8,468 nucleotides of DNA, from contig JAETQR010000099.1 of the NCBI GenBank assembly GCA_021770615.1, positions 1-8,468 on the forward strand. Reading direction: 5' to 3'. The notes below the pieces were generated by a model, which saw only the letters and a list, made by a program, of their open reading frames with translations, did no database searches and was not told the origin of the DNA. The position numbers were made by a program, and so were the translations under genes. The DNA comes from Lachnospiraceae bacterium. GTDB lineage: Bacteria > Bacillota_A > Clostridia > Lachnospirales > Lachnospiraceae. The stretch's first letter is position 1. Each line of letters starts with the position of its first letter. Positions 1 through 6,377 of this stretch are shown piece by piece.

Positions 1-2901
1 TCCGGAAACTATACGGTCAAAGAGCTTACGGCTTCCAAGGGTTATATTGTTGACGTGAGTGCCCATAATGTGACGGTAGAGCCGGAAAAGACGGTCTCCC
101 TGAATGTGACGGAAGTTCCCCAGAACGATCCGATGGACCTGCTGCTCCAGAAATTGGATAAAGAACTGAAAGCTGCACAGCCGCAGGGCAAAGCTTCCCT
201 GGCAGAGGCTCAGTTCACAGTAAAATTTTATACCGAACTGTCTGATACAGACCCGGCTTCCGGCGGTGCAAAGCCTGCACGTACCTGGATCTTCAAAACA
301 GATTCCGAAGGGAAGGCACAGTTTTCCAAAAATTATTTGGTATCCGGGGATGCGTTCTATACCCAGAAAGATGGAAAGACTCCCTGTCTCCCTCTTGGCA
401 CGGTAACCGTACAGGAGACAAAAGCTCCGGCCGGATATTTTGCCAATGATACGGTGTATGTGCAGAAGATCACTGCAGACGGCAAAGCGGAAACCGTATC
501 CTGTTATAACGCTTCTTCTGTAGAAGAACAGGTCTGCCGGGGCGGCGTGAAGCTTCAGAAACGGGATTTTGAGACAAAGAAGGCAGAACCCCAGGGAGCT
601 GCCTCTTTAGAAGGAGCTGTATTTGCCATCACGTCCTTAAATGAGAATCCTGTTGTGGTAGATGGCAAAACCTATACCAAGAATCAGGTAGTTATGAGCC
701 TGACAACCGATAGCAAAGGCTCTGTCTCCACAAAAAAAGATGCACTTCCCTTCGGGCATTACCGCGCAGACGAAACAAAGGCTCCAGAAGGCTATCTGAA
801 TGAAGGAAAGCTCTCTGTAGAATTTGACATCACAAAAAATGGTGAGATTGTAGACCTGACTTCTGAAGAGGCTGCCATTGCAAACCAGGTGATCCGGGGA
901 GACTTAGAACTGGTAAAAGTTGCAGATGGAGAGCAGAAACGGCTTTCTGATATCCCGTTTTCCATTACCTCTGTTACAACCGGGGAAAGCCACACCATTG
1001 TTACTGACAAAAACGGTTACGCCAGCACCGCTTCCAAATGGAACAAACACACCCACAATACCAACCAGGGTAAAACCTCGGAAGACGGGATCTGGTTTGG
1101 GACGTCCAAGCCCAATGACTCTAAGGGCGCGCTTCCTTATGATACCTACACCATAGAAGAACAGCGCTGCAAGGCAAACGAGAGCATGGATCTCTTGAAG
1201 TTCGAGGTGACCATTTATAAGGATTCCGTCAGTGTGGATTTAGGGACGCTGACCGACGACAAAATTGAGATCGGCACTACTGCCCTGGATAAGAATACCG
1301 GAACCCATATGAGCAAACCGGAGAAGAAAGTGACACTGATCGATACCGTGGAATATTCCGGATTAAAGAAGGGCCAGAAGTATCAGGTCATCGGTACGCT
1401 GATGGATGCAGAAACCGGCGAGGCCATTCTGGTAGATGAGAAGCCGGTCACTGCTGAAACGGAATTTACGGCAAAGAAATCTTCCGGAAGCGTGGAAGTT
1501 ACCTTTACCTTTGATGCAACCTCTCTGGCAGGCAGGACTACGGTAATCTTTGAGGAACTGCATCAGGACGGGCAGAAGCTGGCTGTCCATGCAGATTTAA
1601 AGGATACAGACCAGCAGATTTCATTCCCGGAGATCGGTACGAAGGCGAAAGACTCGGATACCGAGGAGAATATCGCCAATGCGGATGAAAAGGTACAGCT
1701 TACCGATACCATTTTCTTTAAGGGACTGGTCCCCGGCCTGGAATATGTCGCTGCCGGAAAACTGATGGATGTGGAAACGGAAGAACCTCTCTTAGACGGC
1801 GATACTCCGATCACTGCGCAGACCACCTTTACACCAAAGGAAGGCGAAGGCACGGTGGATGTTGTATTTGAGTTTGACGGAAGTTCCCTGAAAGGCAAAA
1901 ATACGGTCATCTATGAATCCGTCACCCAGGAAGAAAAAGAGGTGGGGATGCATGCAGACCCGGAATTCAAAGACCAGCAGATGTTCTTCCCGGAGATCGG
2001 CACAAAAGCAAGCTGTCCGGAAACCGGAAGCCAGATGGCAATCCCCAAGAAAGATCTGACAATAGTAGATACCGTTTCCTATCATCTGGTTCCGGGAAAG
2101 GAATATAAGCTGACGGGAACCCTTATGGATAAAGAGAGCGGTGAACCCCTGATGGTTGGAGAAAAGCCGGTGACCTCCGAGCTTGTCTTCACGCCGGAAG
2201 AGGCAGATGGCACGGTGGAATTATCCTTCACATTCGATGCAAGCGCACTAAAGGGCAAAACCATCGTCGCTTTTGAATCCGTTTCCTATCAGGAGAAAGA
2301 GATCGCAGTCCATGCAGACATTGAATCTGCTCCCCAAAGCATCTATTTCCCGGAAATCGGCACTACCGCCAAGGATGGCAAAGACGGTGACCAGGAAGCA
2401 TTGGCTGAAAAGGAAACGCAGATCATAGATACGGTGAAATATAAGGATCTGGTTGCCGGAGGCCCCTCCTACCGCCTGGTGGGAACCTTAATGGATAAGG
2501 AAACTGGCAAGGAAGTCCTGATCGATGGCAAGCCGGTTACTGCAGAAACCACTTTTAACCCAGAAGAATTCAGCGGCTCCGTCGATGTTACCTTTACCTT
2601 TGATGCGACAGAACTGAAAGGACATGATGTGGTTGTCTTTGAAAAGCTTTTTGTCGCGGTGAAGGACGAGGGCAAGGATCAGGAGATAGAAGTAACCAGC
2701 CATGAAGACATCAAAGCTAAAAGCCAGACCGTGAAGCTTACGGAAGTGCCAACCGAACCAAAGGAACCGGACATTTCCTCTCCTGTCAAGACCGGGGATG
2801 ATGCGCCGATCCTGCTTTATATCTGTATTGCTGCAGGCTCCCTGCTTCTTATCATTATCAGCGGGCTTGTTTTCTATTGGAAACGGAAAAACCAGGAATA
2901 A
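1..2901 (+). CDS. VaFE-repeat, SpaA/Cna-B-type sortase-anchored surface protein (5' end outside window)
   Basis: This is the C-terminal 966 codons of a cell-wall adhesin or pilin-like protein; the frame is open to base 1, so the true start lies upstream and the GTG at 55 is internal. Numbering codons from base 1, the end of one Cna-B-like domain is followed by three more (about 40-165, 175-300, 301-420). These carry LQK-type strands and E-boxes ETKAPAGY (139-146) and ETKAPEGY (258-265), the usual Lys/Glu sites of intramolecular isopeptide bonds. Four VaFE (T-Q ester-bond type) repeats begin at EIGT/IGTT motifs at codons 423, 544, 665 and 785, a period of about 121 residues. Each has a D-T-V/I motif, a GxLMD motif, an F/Y-E pair and a terminal Gln. 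The tail has an LPXTG-like SPVKTGD sorting signal, a hydrophobic helix and a KRKNQE end, so it is wall-anchored by a sortase. Proteins of this architecture are frequent cargo of Firmicute conjugative elements. The ligand is unknown. Confidence 0.93.
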   Translation, partial: SGNYTVKELTASKGYIVDVSAHNVTVEPEKTVSLNVTEVPQNDPMDLLLQKLDKELKAAQPQGKASLAEAQFTVKFYTELSDTDPASGGAKPARTWIFKTDSEGKAQFSKNYLVSGDAFYTQKDGKTPCLPLGTVTVQETKAPAGYFANDTVYVQKITADGKAETVSCYNASSVEEQVCRGGVKLQKRDFETKKAEPQGAASLEGAVFAITSLNENPVVVDGKTYTKNQVVMSLTTDSKGSVSTKKDALPFGHYRADETKAPEGYLNEGKLSVEFDITKNGEIVDLTSEEAAIANQVIRGDLELVKVADGEQKRLSDIPFSITSVTTGESHTIVTDKNGYASTASKWNKHTHNTNQGKTSEDGIWFGTSKPNDSKGALPYDTYTIEEQRCKANESMDLLKFEVTIYKDSVSVDLGTLTDDKIEIGTTALDKNTGTHMSKPEKKVTLIDTVEYSGLKKGQKYQVIGTLMDAETGEAILVDEKPVTAETEFTAKKSSGSVEVTFTFDATSLAGRTTVIFEELHQDGQKLAVHADLKDTDQQISFPEIGTKAKDSDTEENIANADEKVQLTDTIFFKGLVPGLEYVAAGKLMDVETEEPLLDGDTPITAQTTFTPKEGEGTVDVVFEFDGSSLKGKNTVIYESVTQEEKEVGMHADPEFKDQQMFFPEIGTKASCPETGSQMAIPKKDLTIVDTVSYHLVPGKEYKLTGTLMDKESGEPLMVGEKPVTSELVFTPEEADGTVELSFTFDASALKGKTIVAFESVSYQEKEIAVHADIESAPQSIYFPEIGTTAKDGKDGDQEALAEKETQIIDTVKYKDLVAGGPSYRLVGTLMDKETGKEVLIDGKPVTAETTFNPEEFSGSVDVTFTFDATELKGHDVVVFEKLFVAVKDEGKDQEIEVTSHEDIKAKSQTVKLTEVPTEPKEPDISSPVKTGDDAPILLYICIAAGSLLLIIISGLVFYWKRKNQE
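1267..2745 (+). repeat. Four tandem VaFE/T-Q ester-bond repeats inside the surface protein
   Basis: Four protein-level tandem repeats start at the conserved EIGT codons at 1267, 1630, 1993 and 2353, giving spacings of 363, 363 and 360 bases. They are diverged at the DNA level. Each copy keeps GTLMD or GKLMD, a K-P-V-T or T-P-I-T motif, an F-x-F-D turn and the FE/YE pair that gives the family its name (IFEE, IYES, AFES, VFEK). Copy 3 has a shortened loop after DTVSY and a cysteine in its N-terminal linker. In known family members a Thr-Gln ester bond stiffens each domain. The DT and terminal Q positions here fit that, but the bond is inferred. Confidence 0.85.
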
Positions 2902-2963
2902 TTTTGATATCGTAACTCATTCACTCTGCACTGACAGATTTATCTGCCGACACTTGTTTTAAC

Positions 2964-2993
2964 ACAGACAGCCTTTTCTTACAGGCTGTCTGT
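2964..2993 (+). promoter_or_regulatory. Perfect 10-bp hairpin abutting the next gene's ribosome binding site
   Basis: The arms ACAGACAGCC (2964-2973) and GGCTGTCTGT (2984-2993) pair perfectly around a 10-nt loop. There is no T-tract after the right arm; CTGGAGG, the Shine-Dalgarno of the gene at 3008, starts three bases later. It could be an RNA-processing or stabilising hairpin at the end of the surface-protein message, or a leader structure that affects translation of the next gene. It does not look like a standard intrinsic terminator. Confidence 0.55.
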
Positions 2994-3007
2994 ACCTGGA
3001 GGTAACT

Positions 3008-3370
3008 ATGGAGACAACACACTGCCTTGCGGATGCCAAACATATCCGCCGTTTTTTGGATGCCTGTGACGGAAACTGGCATCGCTGTATTTATATAAAC
3101 TGCGCCAACTGCCGGGCAAAGAATCCCTGCAAGGAAACCGGATTCCTGTTCTGCCCGGATCACCGGGCTATTCCCCTGGTTCTTCCCCTTTCAGACGCGA
3201 ATGTGCTTTTTGCCTGCCGTCCGGAATCGGAAGAATGCCTGACACTATTAAAAGATTCTGCTTTTCTGGATATGTACGCAGAATTTCTAAAAGAACAGAA
3301 GATCATTTCTCCGGACTGTCCCTGCATGGCGCTATTGGACATCCAGAATAAGGCTTGCTATGACTGGTAA
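3008..3370 (+). CDS. Cysteine-rich small protein, possible zinc-binding, function unknown
   Basis: I do not recognise this 120-residue protein. The start is well supported: a GGAGG Shine-Dalgarno at 2998-3002 lies five bases before the ATG. It has no signal peptide or membrane helix. Twelve cysteines stand out, with a cluster C32-x2-C35-x5-C41-x7-C49 (NCANC, NPCKE, FLFCP) that could bind zinc, and a CPC motif at 104-106 near the C-terminus. It follows the surface-protein gene by 106 bases on the same strand and may be co-transcribed with it. The high cysteine count suggests a metal-binding cytoplasmic protein. No enzymatic motif is visible. Confidence 0.8.
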   Translation: METTHCLADAKHIRRFLDACDGNWHRCIYINCANCRAKNPCKETGFLFCPDHRAIPLVLPLSDANVLFACRPESEECLTLLKDSAFLDMYAEFLKEQKIISPDCPCMALLDIQNKACYDW

Positions 3371-3459
3371 TGAAGCAGTAATAAATATATTTTTCTACTA
3401 CCAGTTGCACTTATTCTGCCTGTCACGTACAGAGAAAAGAAAAACCGGAGGGATAACCC

Positions 3460-3738
3460 ATGAAAAACCTTACTATAATCATACAATCCATTGACCAGCT
3501 TTTTACCAGCTTTATCTTCCTGCCTATGTGTTTTATCCTATACTGCAGATTCTTCCCTTCCAACGAGAGAAGCAAAAGAACATGTATCTTTTACCGGGTA
3601 TGCATCATACTGGTGATTTTGTTCCTGCTCCGGTATTTCTGTGATAAGTTTATCTTTACTGCAGTCAACTATCCGCGATTTACGGACAGCGGCCTGTTTC
3701 CTTTGATCCAGGCAGTCTTTTATCCGGAAGTTCAATAG
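3460..3738 (+). CDS. Small two-helix membrane protein, function unknown
   Basis: The gene encodes 92 residues, with a clear Shine-Dalgarno (GGAGG at 3448-3452) before the ATG. Two hydrophobic segments, about residues 12-29 (FTSFIFLPMCFILYC) and 43-61 (IFYRVCIILVILFLLRYF), flank a basic loop rich in Arg/Lys/Ser (31-41). By the positive-inside rule this loop would face the cytoplasm, so both ends would be outside. No family is recognised. It is the last gene before a terminator-like hairpin (3790-3825), so it probably closes the transcription unit that includes the cysteine-rich gene. Small membrane proteins like this are common but poorly characterised in conjugative elements. Confidence 0.75.
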   Translation: MKNLTIIIQSIDQLFTSFIFLPMCFILYCRFFPSNERSKRTCIFYRVCIILVILFLLRYFCDKFIFTAVNYPRFTDSGLFPLIQAVFYPEVQ

Positions 3739-3789
3739 CCGGTGGGGGACAAATAAATAATAGAATACAAGAAGATTGAAAAACAGTAG

Positions 3790-3825
3790 GCATTGGAAGA
3801 TTTGCACAGACATCTTTTCCAGTGC
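3790..3825 (+). terminator. Terminator-like stem-loop after the membrane-protein gene
   Basis: The arm GCATTGGAAGAT (3790-3801) pairs with ATCTTTTCCAGTGC (3812-3825), with one G-T wobble and a two-base bulge around a 10-nt loop. A T-rich stretch (TTATTTCTTTGATTT) follows directly. This is consistent with a moderate intrinsic terminator separating the upstream genes from the 4019 operon. Confidence 0.5.
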
Positions 3826-3930
3826 TTATTTCTTTGATTTATCGCATTAACGTATTAACTGGAGGAAATTGGGGAAAAGTCCCAAATTGGCACCTGTTTT
3901 TGCTCTTGCCTTATAGGAATCCCCTGCTTA

Positions 3931-4018
3931 TTTACTTATAATATACGTATACAAAACGTAATAATTACTATTTTTAAGTATTTTATACATATATAAAACG
4001 TAAGAGAGGTGAACATTT
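3931..4018 (+). promoter_or_regulatory. AT-rich leader with TATAAT box and repeated AAAACGTAA motif
   Basis: The rest of the 280-bp gap before the 4019 gene turns very AT-rich. A consensus TATAAT box lies at 3937-3942, but there is no good -35 at standard spacing, so an activator or an alternative sigma may be needed. An eight-base palindrome ATACGTAT (3943-3950) follows. AAAACGTAA occurs at 3953-3961 and again at 3995-4003, 42 bases apart (about four helical turns), which suits a paired operator. The second copy ends just before the Shine-Dalgarno GAGAGGTG (4004-4011). Promoter activity is inferred from these elements and from the position at the head of the operon. Confidence 0.45.
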
Positions 4019-4429
4019 ATGAAAAAACAGACAATCCGCTGCCCATACTGCGGCAGTCCTGCAATCCTAAAAGATGCTTCCTATGTGTACGGCCAGAACT
4101 CATCCGGGGGAAAAGTCTATGTATGCAGCCACTATCCGGCCTGTGATTCCTATGTGGGTGTCCATCAGGGGACATCCTTACCGAAAGGCTCCCTGGCGAA
4201 CCGCACACTCCGGAAGAAACGAATCCAGGCACACCGGATTTTTGACCAGCTCTGGAGACAGGGGATCTTCAGCCGCCAGGAAGCTTACCGATGGATTGGT
4301 GATAGATTCTGCCTGGAGACCCGTCAGGCGCATATCGGGAATTTCAGCGATTATATGTGCGACCAGCTGATACAGGAAGCATCCAAAGTCCTTAAGAATA
4401 ATCACATACCGCTTAGTATGACCGGATGA
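4019..4429 (+). CDS. Zinc-finger protein, DUF3268-like
   Basis: The 136-residue protein opens with a C4-type zinc finger: C8-P-Y-C11 and C36-x5-C42 (VCSHYPAC). Together these give a topoisomerase-like zinc ribbon. A basic linker (RKKRIQAHR, 65-73) and a helical C-terminal half (RIFDQLW, SRQEAYRWI, DQLIQEASKVL) follow. This matches my memory of the DUF3268-type zinc-finger proteins seen in phages and conjugative elements, which are thought to bind nucleic acid. The ATG is preceded by GAGAGGTG with a seven-base spacer. It is the first gene of the operon and its stop lies 14 bases before the sigma-factor start. Family placement is fairly sure; the cellular role is unknown. Confidence 0.85.
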   Translation: MKKQTIRCPYCGSPAILKDASYVYGQNSSGGKVYVCSHYPACDSYVGVHQGTSLPKGSLANRTLRKKRIQAHRIFDQLWRQGIFSRQEAYRWIGDRFCLETRQAHIGNFSDYMCDQLIQEASKVLKNNHIPLSMTG

Positions 4430-4443
4430 AGAGGAGGGATTCC

Positions 4444-5028
4444 ATGAAGGAAGTTATGAATTACAAACAAAAACAACTTGTAACGGCTCATTTAAGCCTT
4501 GTCCCCAAGATGGTGCGCTCCCTTACCCGAAGCTTTACCCATCTGTCACAGGATGAGTTTGATGAGCTGACACAGACCGGATACCTTGCCCTGTGCAATG
4601 CCGCAATGAAATGCAGCCCCACACAGCCATTCCCACCCTATGCAAGGGCTGCAATCCGGAATGCGATTTACGATTACTGGAGGGACTGCGGAAAACGGAA
4701 AAATGCTTTCTGCTCACTGGATGCACTCCTTACTGCTGGGGATGGCAGTACCTATGAACCGGAATTTATGCTTCAGAAAACAGACACACTGTCCCCTGAA
4801 CAGGCTGTGCTCCTGGAGGAATCAACCTCTTACTTAAAGAGGTTGGAATATGCGGGCAGTAATCACCTGAAAAAGGGAATTGTCTCACTCCGTCTCCAGC
4901 AAAGCGGATATACCAGTGCGGAGGTGGCAAAAATTTACGGTGTTCCGTCCAACCATGTCCGGGCATGGCAGAGCAAAGCAAGGAAACAGTTGAGACAGGA
5001 TCAGGAATTATATGCGCTTTTAGCGTAG
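4444..5028 (+). CDS. Small sigma-70-family RNA polymerase sigma factor
   Basis: The protein has 194 residues. I chose the ATG at 4444 because GAGGAGGG (4431-4438) sits five bases upstream; an in-frame ATG at 4426 overlaps the previous stop codon and would place the Shine-Dalgarno inside the gene. Region 2 spans about residues 12-85: DEFDELTQTGYLALCNAA (37-54) resembles region 2.2, the core-polymerase contact, and FPPYARAAIRNAIYDYWRD (63-81) resembles the -10-recognition part. Region 4 is at about 144-184, with a helix-turn-helix (SAEVAKIYGVPSNHVRAWQ) for -35 recognition. Region 3 is missing, replaced by a short linker, as in SigH/ECF-sized factors. It probably directs transcription of element genes. 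No anti-sigma factor is recognisable next to it, although the two small membrane proteins nearby could be considered. Confidence 0.88.
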   Translation: MKEVMNYKQKQLVTAHLSLVPKMVRSLTRSFTHLSQDEFDELTQTGYLALCNAAMKCSPTQPFPPYARAAIRNAIYDYWRDCGKRKNAFCSLDALLTAGDGSTYEPEFMLQKTDTLSPEQAVLLEESTSYLKRLEYAGSNHLKKGIVSLRLQQSGYTSAEVAKIYGVPSNHVRAWQSKARKQLRQDQELYALLA

Positions 5029-5054
5029 CACATCAGAAAAGAGGAGGTACTTTT

Positions 5055-5741
5055 ATGCTGACGTTATACACTGCAATCGGAAGATTAAAAATCAAGAGGG
5101 ATGAGATGGGCCACCCGGTCCCGGTAGTGATCAATAACAGGCGGGAATACGGATTATCCGAACACGAGCTTGTACTCTGGAGCTGTCTTGCTTTCCAGAT
5201 CCTGCAGATCTACGAACTAGAAAGAGCTTATGTGTCACGGCTTGAAGATTCCGGACGGCCGGAAGGGCTTTCCTTCTCCCACTACTTAAACCGCCTGCTT
5301 CTGCGGGGGCTGATCGTAAAGGGTGATGGGCTGACCGGAGTGGATGCCCTGTACCGGCTCCTTGGGAAGCTGCATATCCAGCCGGTTACTGACCTTTTTT
5401 CGGTACGGCTCTTCACCTGCATCCAGCTCTATCTGGAGGGGAAAATAAAGATCAGTGATTTCGGCCGCTATCTGAAGAAAGAAAAATGTGAACCAATGGA
5501 AGAGGCTGTCCTGGAACTTACCAAAGCAACGGATCTTACCACAGCAGAACTGCTCGCCTGTGTAGAGCAGGGGGCAACCGCCAAAAATCCAAAGGAAGTC
5601 TGGAACCTGCTTTATGAGGATACGGGTGAGACCTATGAATCCCTGGCGGATGAGGCACAGCTTCTCCATATCCAGTACCCGGTACTGCAGGCAGTCGGGA
5701 ACCTGTATCTCAATAAACAGATTTCATTCCAGCAGTTTTGA
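5055..5741 (+). CDS. Unrecognised protein, possible winged-helix regulator
   Basis: The gene encodes 228 residues from the ATG at 5055, which follows GAGGAGG (5041-5047). An upstream in-frame ATG at 4965 lies inside the sigma gene and is unlikely. No signal peptide or membrane segment is visible. Residues 35-110 (SEHELVLWSCLAFQIL, ERAYVSRLEDSG, SFSHYLNRLLLRGLIVKG, DALYRLLGKL) have the helix-helix-helix plus short-strand pattern of a winged helix. The C-terminal half is helical and acidic and lacks catalytic motifs. Lying 26 bases after the sigma gene and 10 before the next gene, it is surely co-transcribed with both. A role in regulating the element is the simplest guess, but this is inference from fold-like spacing and neighbours only. 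Confidence 0.8.
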   Translation: MLTLYTAIGRLKIKRDEMGHPVPVVINNRREYGLSEHELVLWSCLAFQILQIYELERAYVSRLEDSGRPEGLSFSHYLNRLLLRGLIVKGDGLTGVDALYRLLGKLHIQPVTDLFSVRLFTCIQLYLEGKIKISDFGRYLKKEKCEPMEEAVLELTKATDLTTAELLACVEQGATAKNPKEVWNLLYEDTGETYESLADEAQLLHIQYPVLQAVGNLYLNKQISFQQF

Positions 5742-5751
5742 AAGGAGAACT

Positions 5752-6060
5752 ATGCCAAAACCATTATTTACAAAGCTGATTGTCCAGGCGGCAGTCGGCT
5801 TTTTCTTCGTATTGGTTGGATGTGTTTACGGCATCCATTCCAAGGATTACATTTTTATCATGCTGAGCCTTCTCATAGGACTCTGCAGCCTGATCCGTAC
5901 CTGTAGTTTCTATCGTTTGATCCACAATGGAGCTTATCGGGTATTATCCGGAACTTGTATCAGGCAGACATCCATGCCTTTCAAAAAAGAAAGGGATTGG
6001 ATTCTGGCTATGAAAATTATTCTTCTACAGATTTACTCGGATATGAAGAATTGTTTATAA
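5752..6060 (+). CDS. Small membrane protein, 3' end apparently frameshifted
   Basis: The 102-residue reading starts at the ATG at 5752; the Shine-Dalgarno AAAGGAG overlaps the preceding stop codon. Longer in-frame starts (such as 5614) lie within the upstream gene. Two transmembrane helices, about residues 10-29 and 33-50, are followed by a cytoplasmic AYRVLSGTC segment (61-69). From about residue 78 the frame becomes unremarkable. The -1 frame instead stays open from 5943 to a stop at 6069-6071 and ends in SSTDLLGYEELFIRDE. That ending resembles, from memory, the C-terminus of a roughly 150-residue element-encoded membrane family. The middle of that family seems to be missing here, so the gene is probably a decayed copy with a deletion plus frameshift. 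Function is unknown. Confidence 0.7.
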   Translation: MPKPLFTKLIVQAAVGFFFVLVGCVYGIHSKDYIFIMLSLLIGLCSLIRTCSFYRLIHNGAYRVLSGTCIRQTSMPFKKERDWILAMKIILLQIYSDMKNCL

Positions 6061-6089
6061 GAGACGAATAAATAAAAATAGCAAAATAC

Positions 6090-6131
6090 AAATAAGCCGT
6101 GTTAGAATTTTGAACTTCACATGGCTTATTT
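6090..6131. terminator. Two-sided terminator hairpin between the + operon and the tRNA genes
   Basis: Arms 6090-6102 and 6119-6131 form a 13-bp stem (AAATAAGCC... / ...GGCTTATTT, with one G-T wobble) around a 16-nt loop. On the - strand it is followed by TTTGTATTTTGC, a usable U-tract for ending the tRNA transcript. On the + strand it is followed by a weaker ATATTAG stretch that could end the operon. A small palindrome CTTAA-TTT-TTAAG (6141-6153) lies between this hairpin and the tRNA 3' end. Confidence 0.6.
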
Positions 6132-6153
6132 ATATTAGAACTTAATTTTTAAG

Positions 6154-6238
6154 CGTTTGCGGAAGGATTCGAACCTTTGGTGCGTTACCGCACGTCATCT
6201 TAGCAGGATGGAACCTTCGACCACTCGGACACGCAAAC
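6154..6238 (-). tRNA. tRNA-Ser(GCU), class II, with stem mismatches and no encoded CCA
   Basis: On the - strand a 7-bp acceptor stem GTTTGCG/CGCAAAC is perfect, with discriminator G73 as expected for serine. The D-arm TCC-GAGTGGTCGAA-GGT has the serine look. The anticodon loop CTGCTAA gives anticodon GCU. A long variable arm (GTGCG-GTAA-CGCAC, perfect 5-bp stem) marks it class II. The T-loop is TTCGAAT. Three stems each carry one non-pair at their outer end: T-T in the D stem, C-A in the anticodon stem and A-C in the T stem. CCA is not encoded (CTT follows). It may be a functional but drifting copy or a relic. The tRNA-Tyr-like gene ends six bases upstream, so the two form one array. Confidence 0.82.
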
Positions 6239-6244
6239 GAAAAA

Positions 6245-6377
6245 TGGATGGGACAGGGTGCAAAACGTCCAGTGGACGTTTGCTCTGCACCGACCGAATT
6301 GAAACGAAGAACGAACCTGCGGTGTCTCCTTATAACAAATTTACAATCTGCCGCCTTCGCCACTAGACTACCCATCC
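6245..6377 (-). tRNA. tRNA-Tyr(GUA)-like gene interrupted by a 51-nt insert in the T-loop
   Basis: Read on the - strand, the acceptor stem GGATGGG/CCCATCC pairs perfectly, and A73 fits tyrosine. The D-arm is GTC-TAGTGGCGAA-GGC. The anticodon stem GCAGA/TTTGT encloses TTGTAAA, anticodon GUA. A 14-nt variable region follows. The T-stem GCAGG (6320-6316) pairs with CCTGT (6257-6253), but the loop between them is 58 nt instead of 7. It starts with a normal TTCG and ends in AC, so about 51 nt are inserted. Most of the insert (6257-6291) is a palindrome. Without removal of the insert this should not yield a working tRNA, so it is either a disrupted relic or a gene with an unknown processing route. 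CCA is not encoded. Confidence 0.75.
6257..6291. repeat. Palindromic element inserted in the tRNA-Tyr T-loop
   Basis: The inner stem AAACGTCC (6263-6270)/GGACGTTT (6274-6281) closes an AGT loop. The outer stem is GGTGC (6257-6261)/GCACC (6287-6291). The two are separated by one base on the left and five (GCTCT) on the right, so one arm seems to have lost about four bases from an originally symmetric palindrome. It resembles a REP-like dispersed repeat. Copy number cannot be judged from one window. Confidence 0.6.

Noticed and set aside
3363..3405. ACTGGTA/TACCAGT inverted repeat between the 3008 and 3460 genes
   Set aside because: Only 7 bp with a 29-base loop and no T-tract after the right arm; too weak to call a terminator.
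3869..3916. 15-codon TTG-started mini-ORF after GGAGG in the 3739-4018 gap, a possible leader peptide
   Set aside because: The spacer between GGAGG and TTG is only three bases and the start is rare; no attenuator structure follows.
4426..4443. Earlier ATG for the sigma factor, overlapping the previous stop as ATGA
   Set aside because: The strong GAGGAGGG lies downstream of it and is correctly spaced for the ATG at 4444.
4965..5054. N-terminal extension of the 5055 gene
   Set aside because: It overlaps the end of the sigma gene in another frame, and a perfect Shine-Dalgarno precedes the ATG at 5055.
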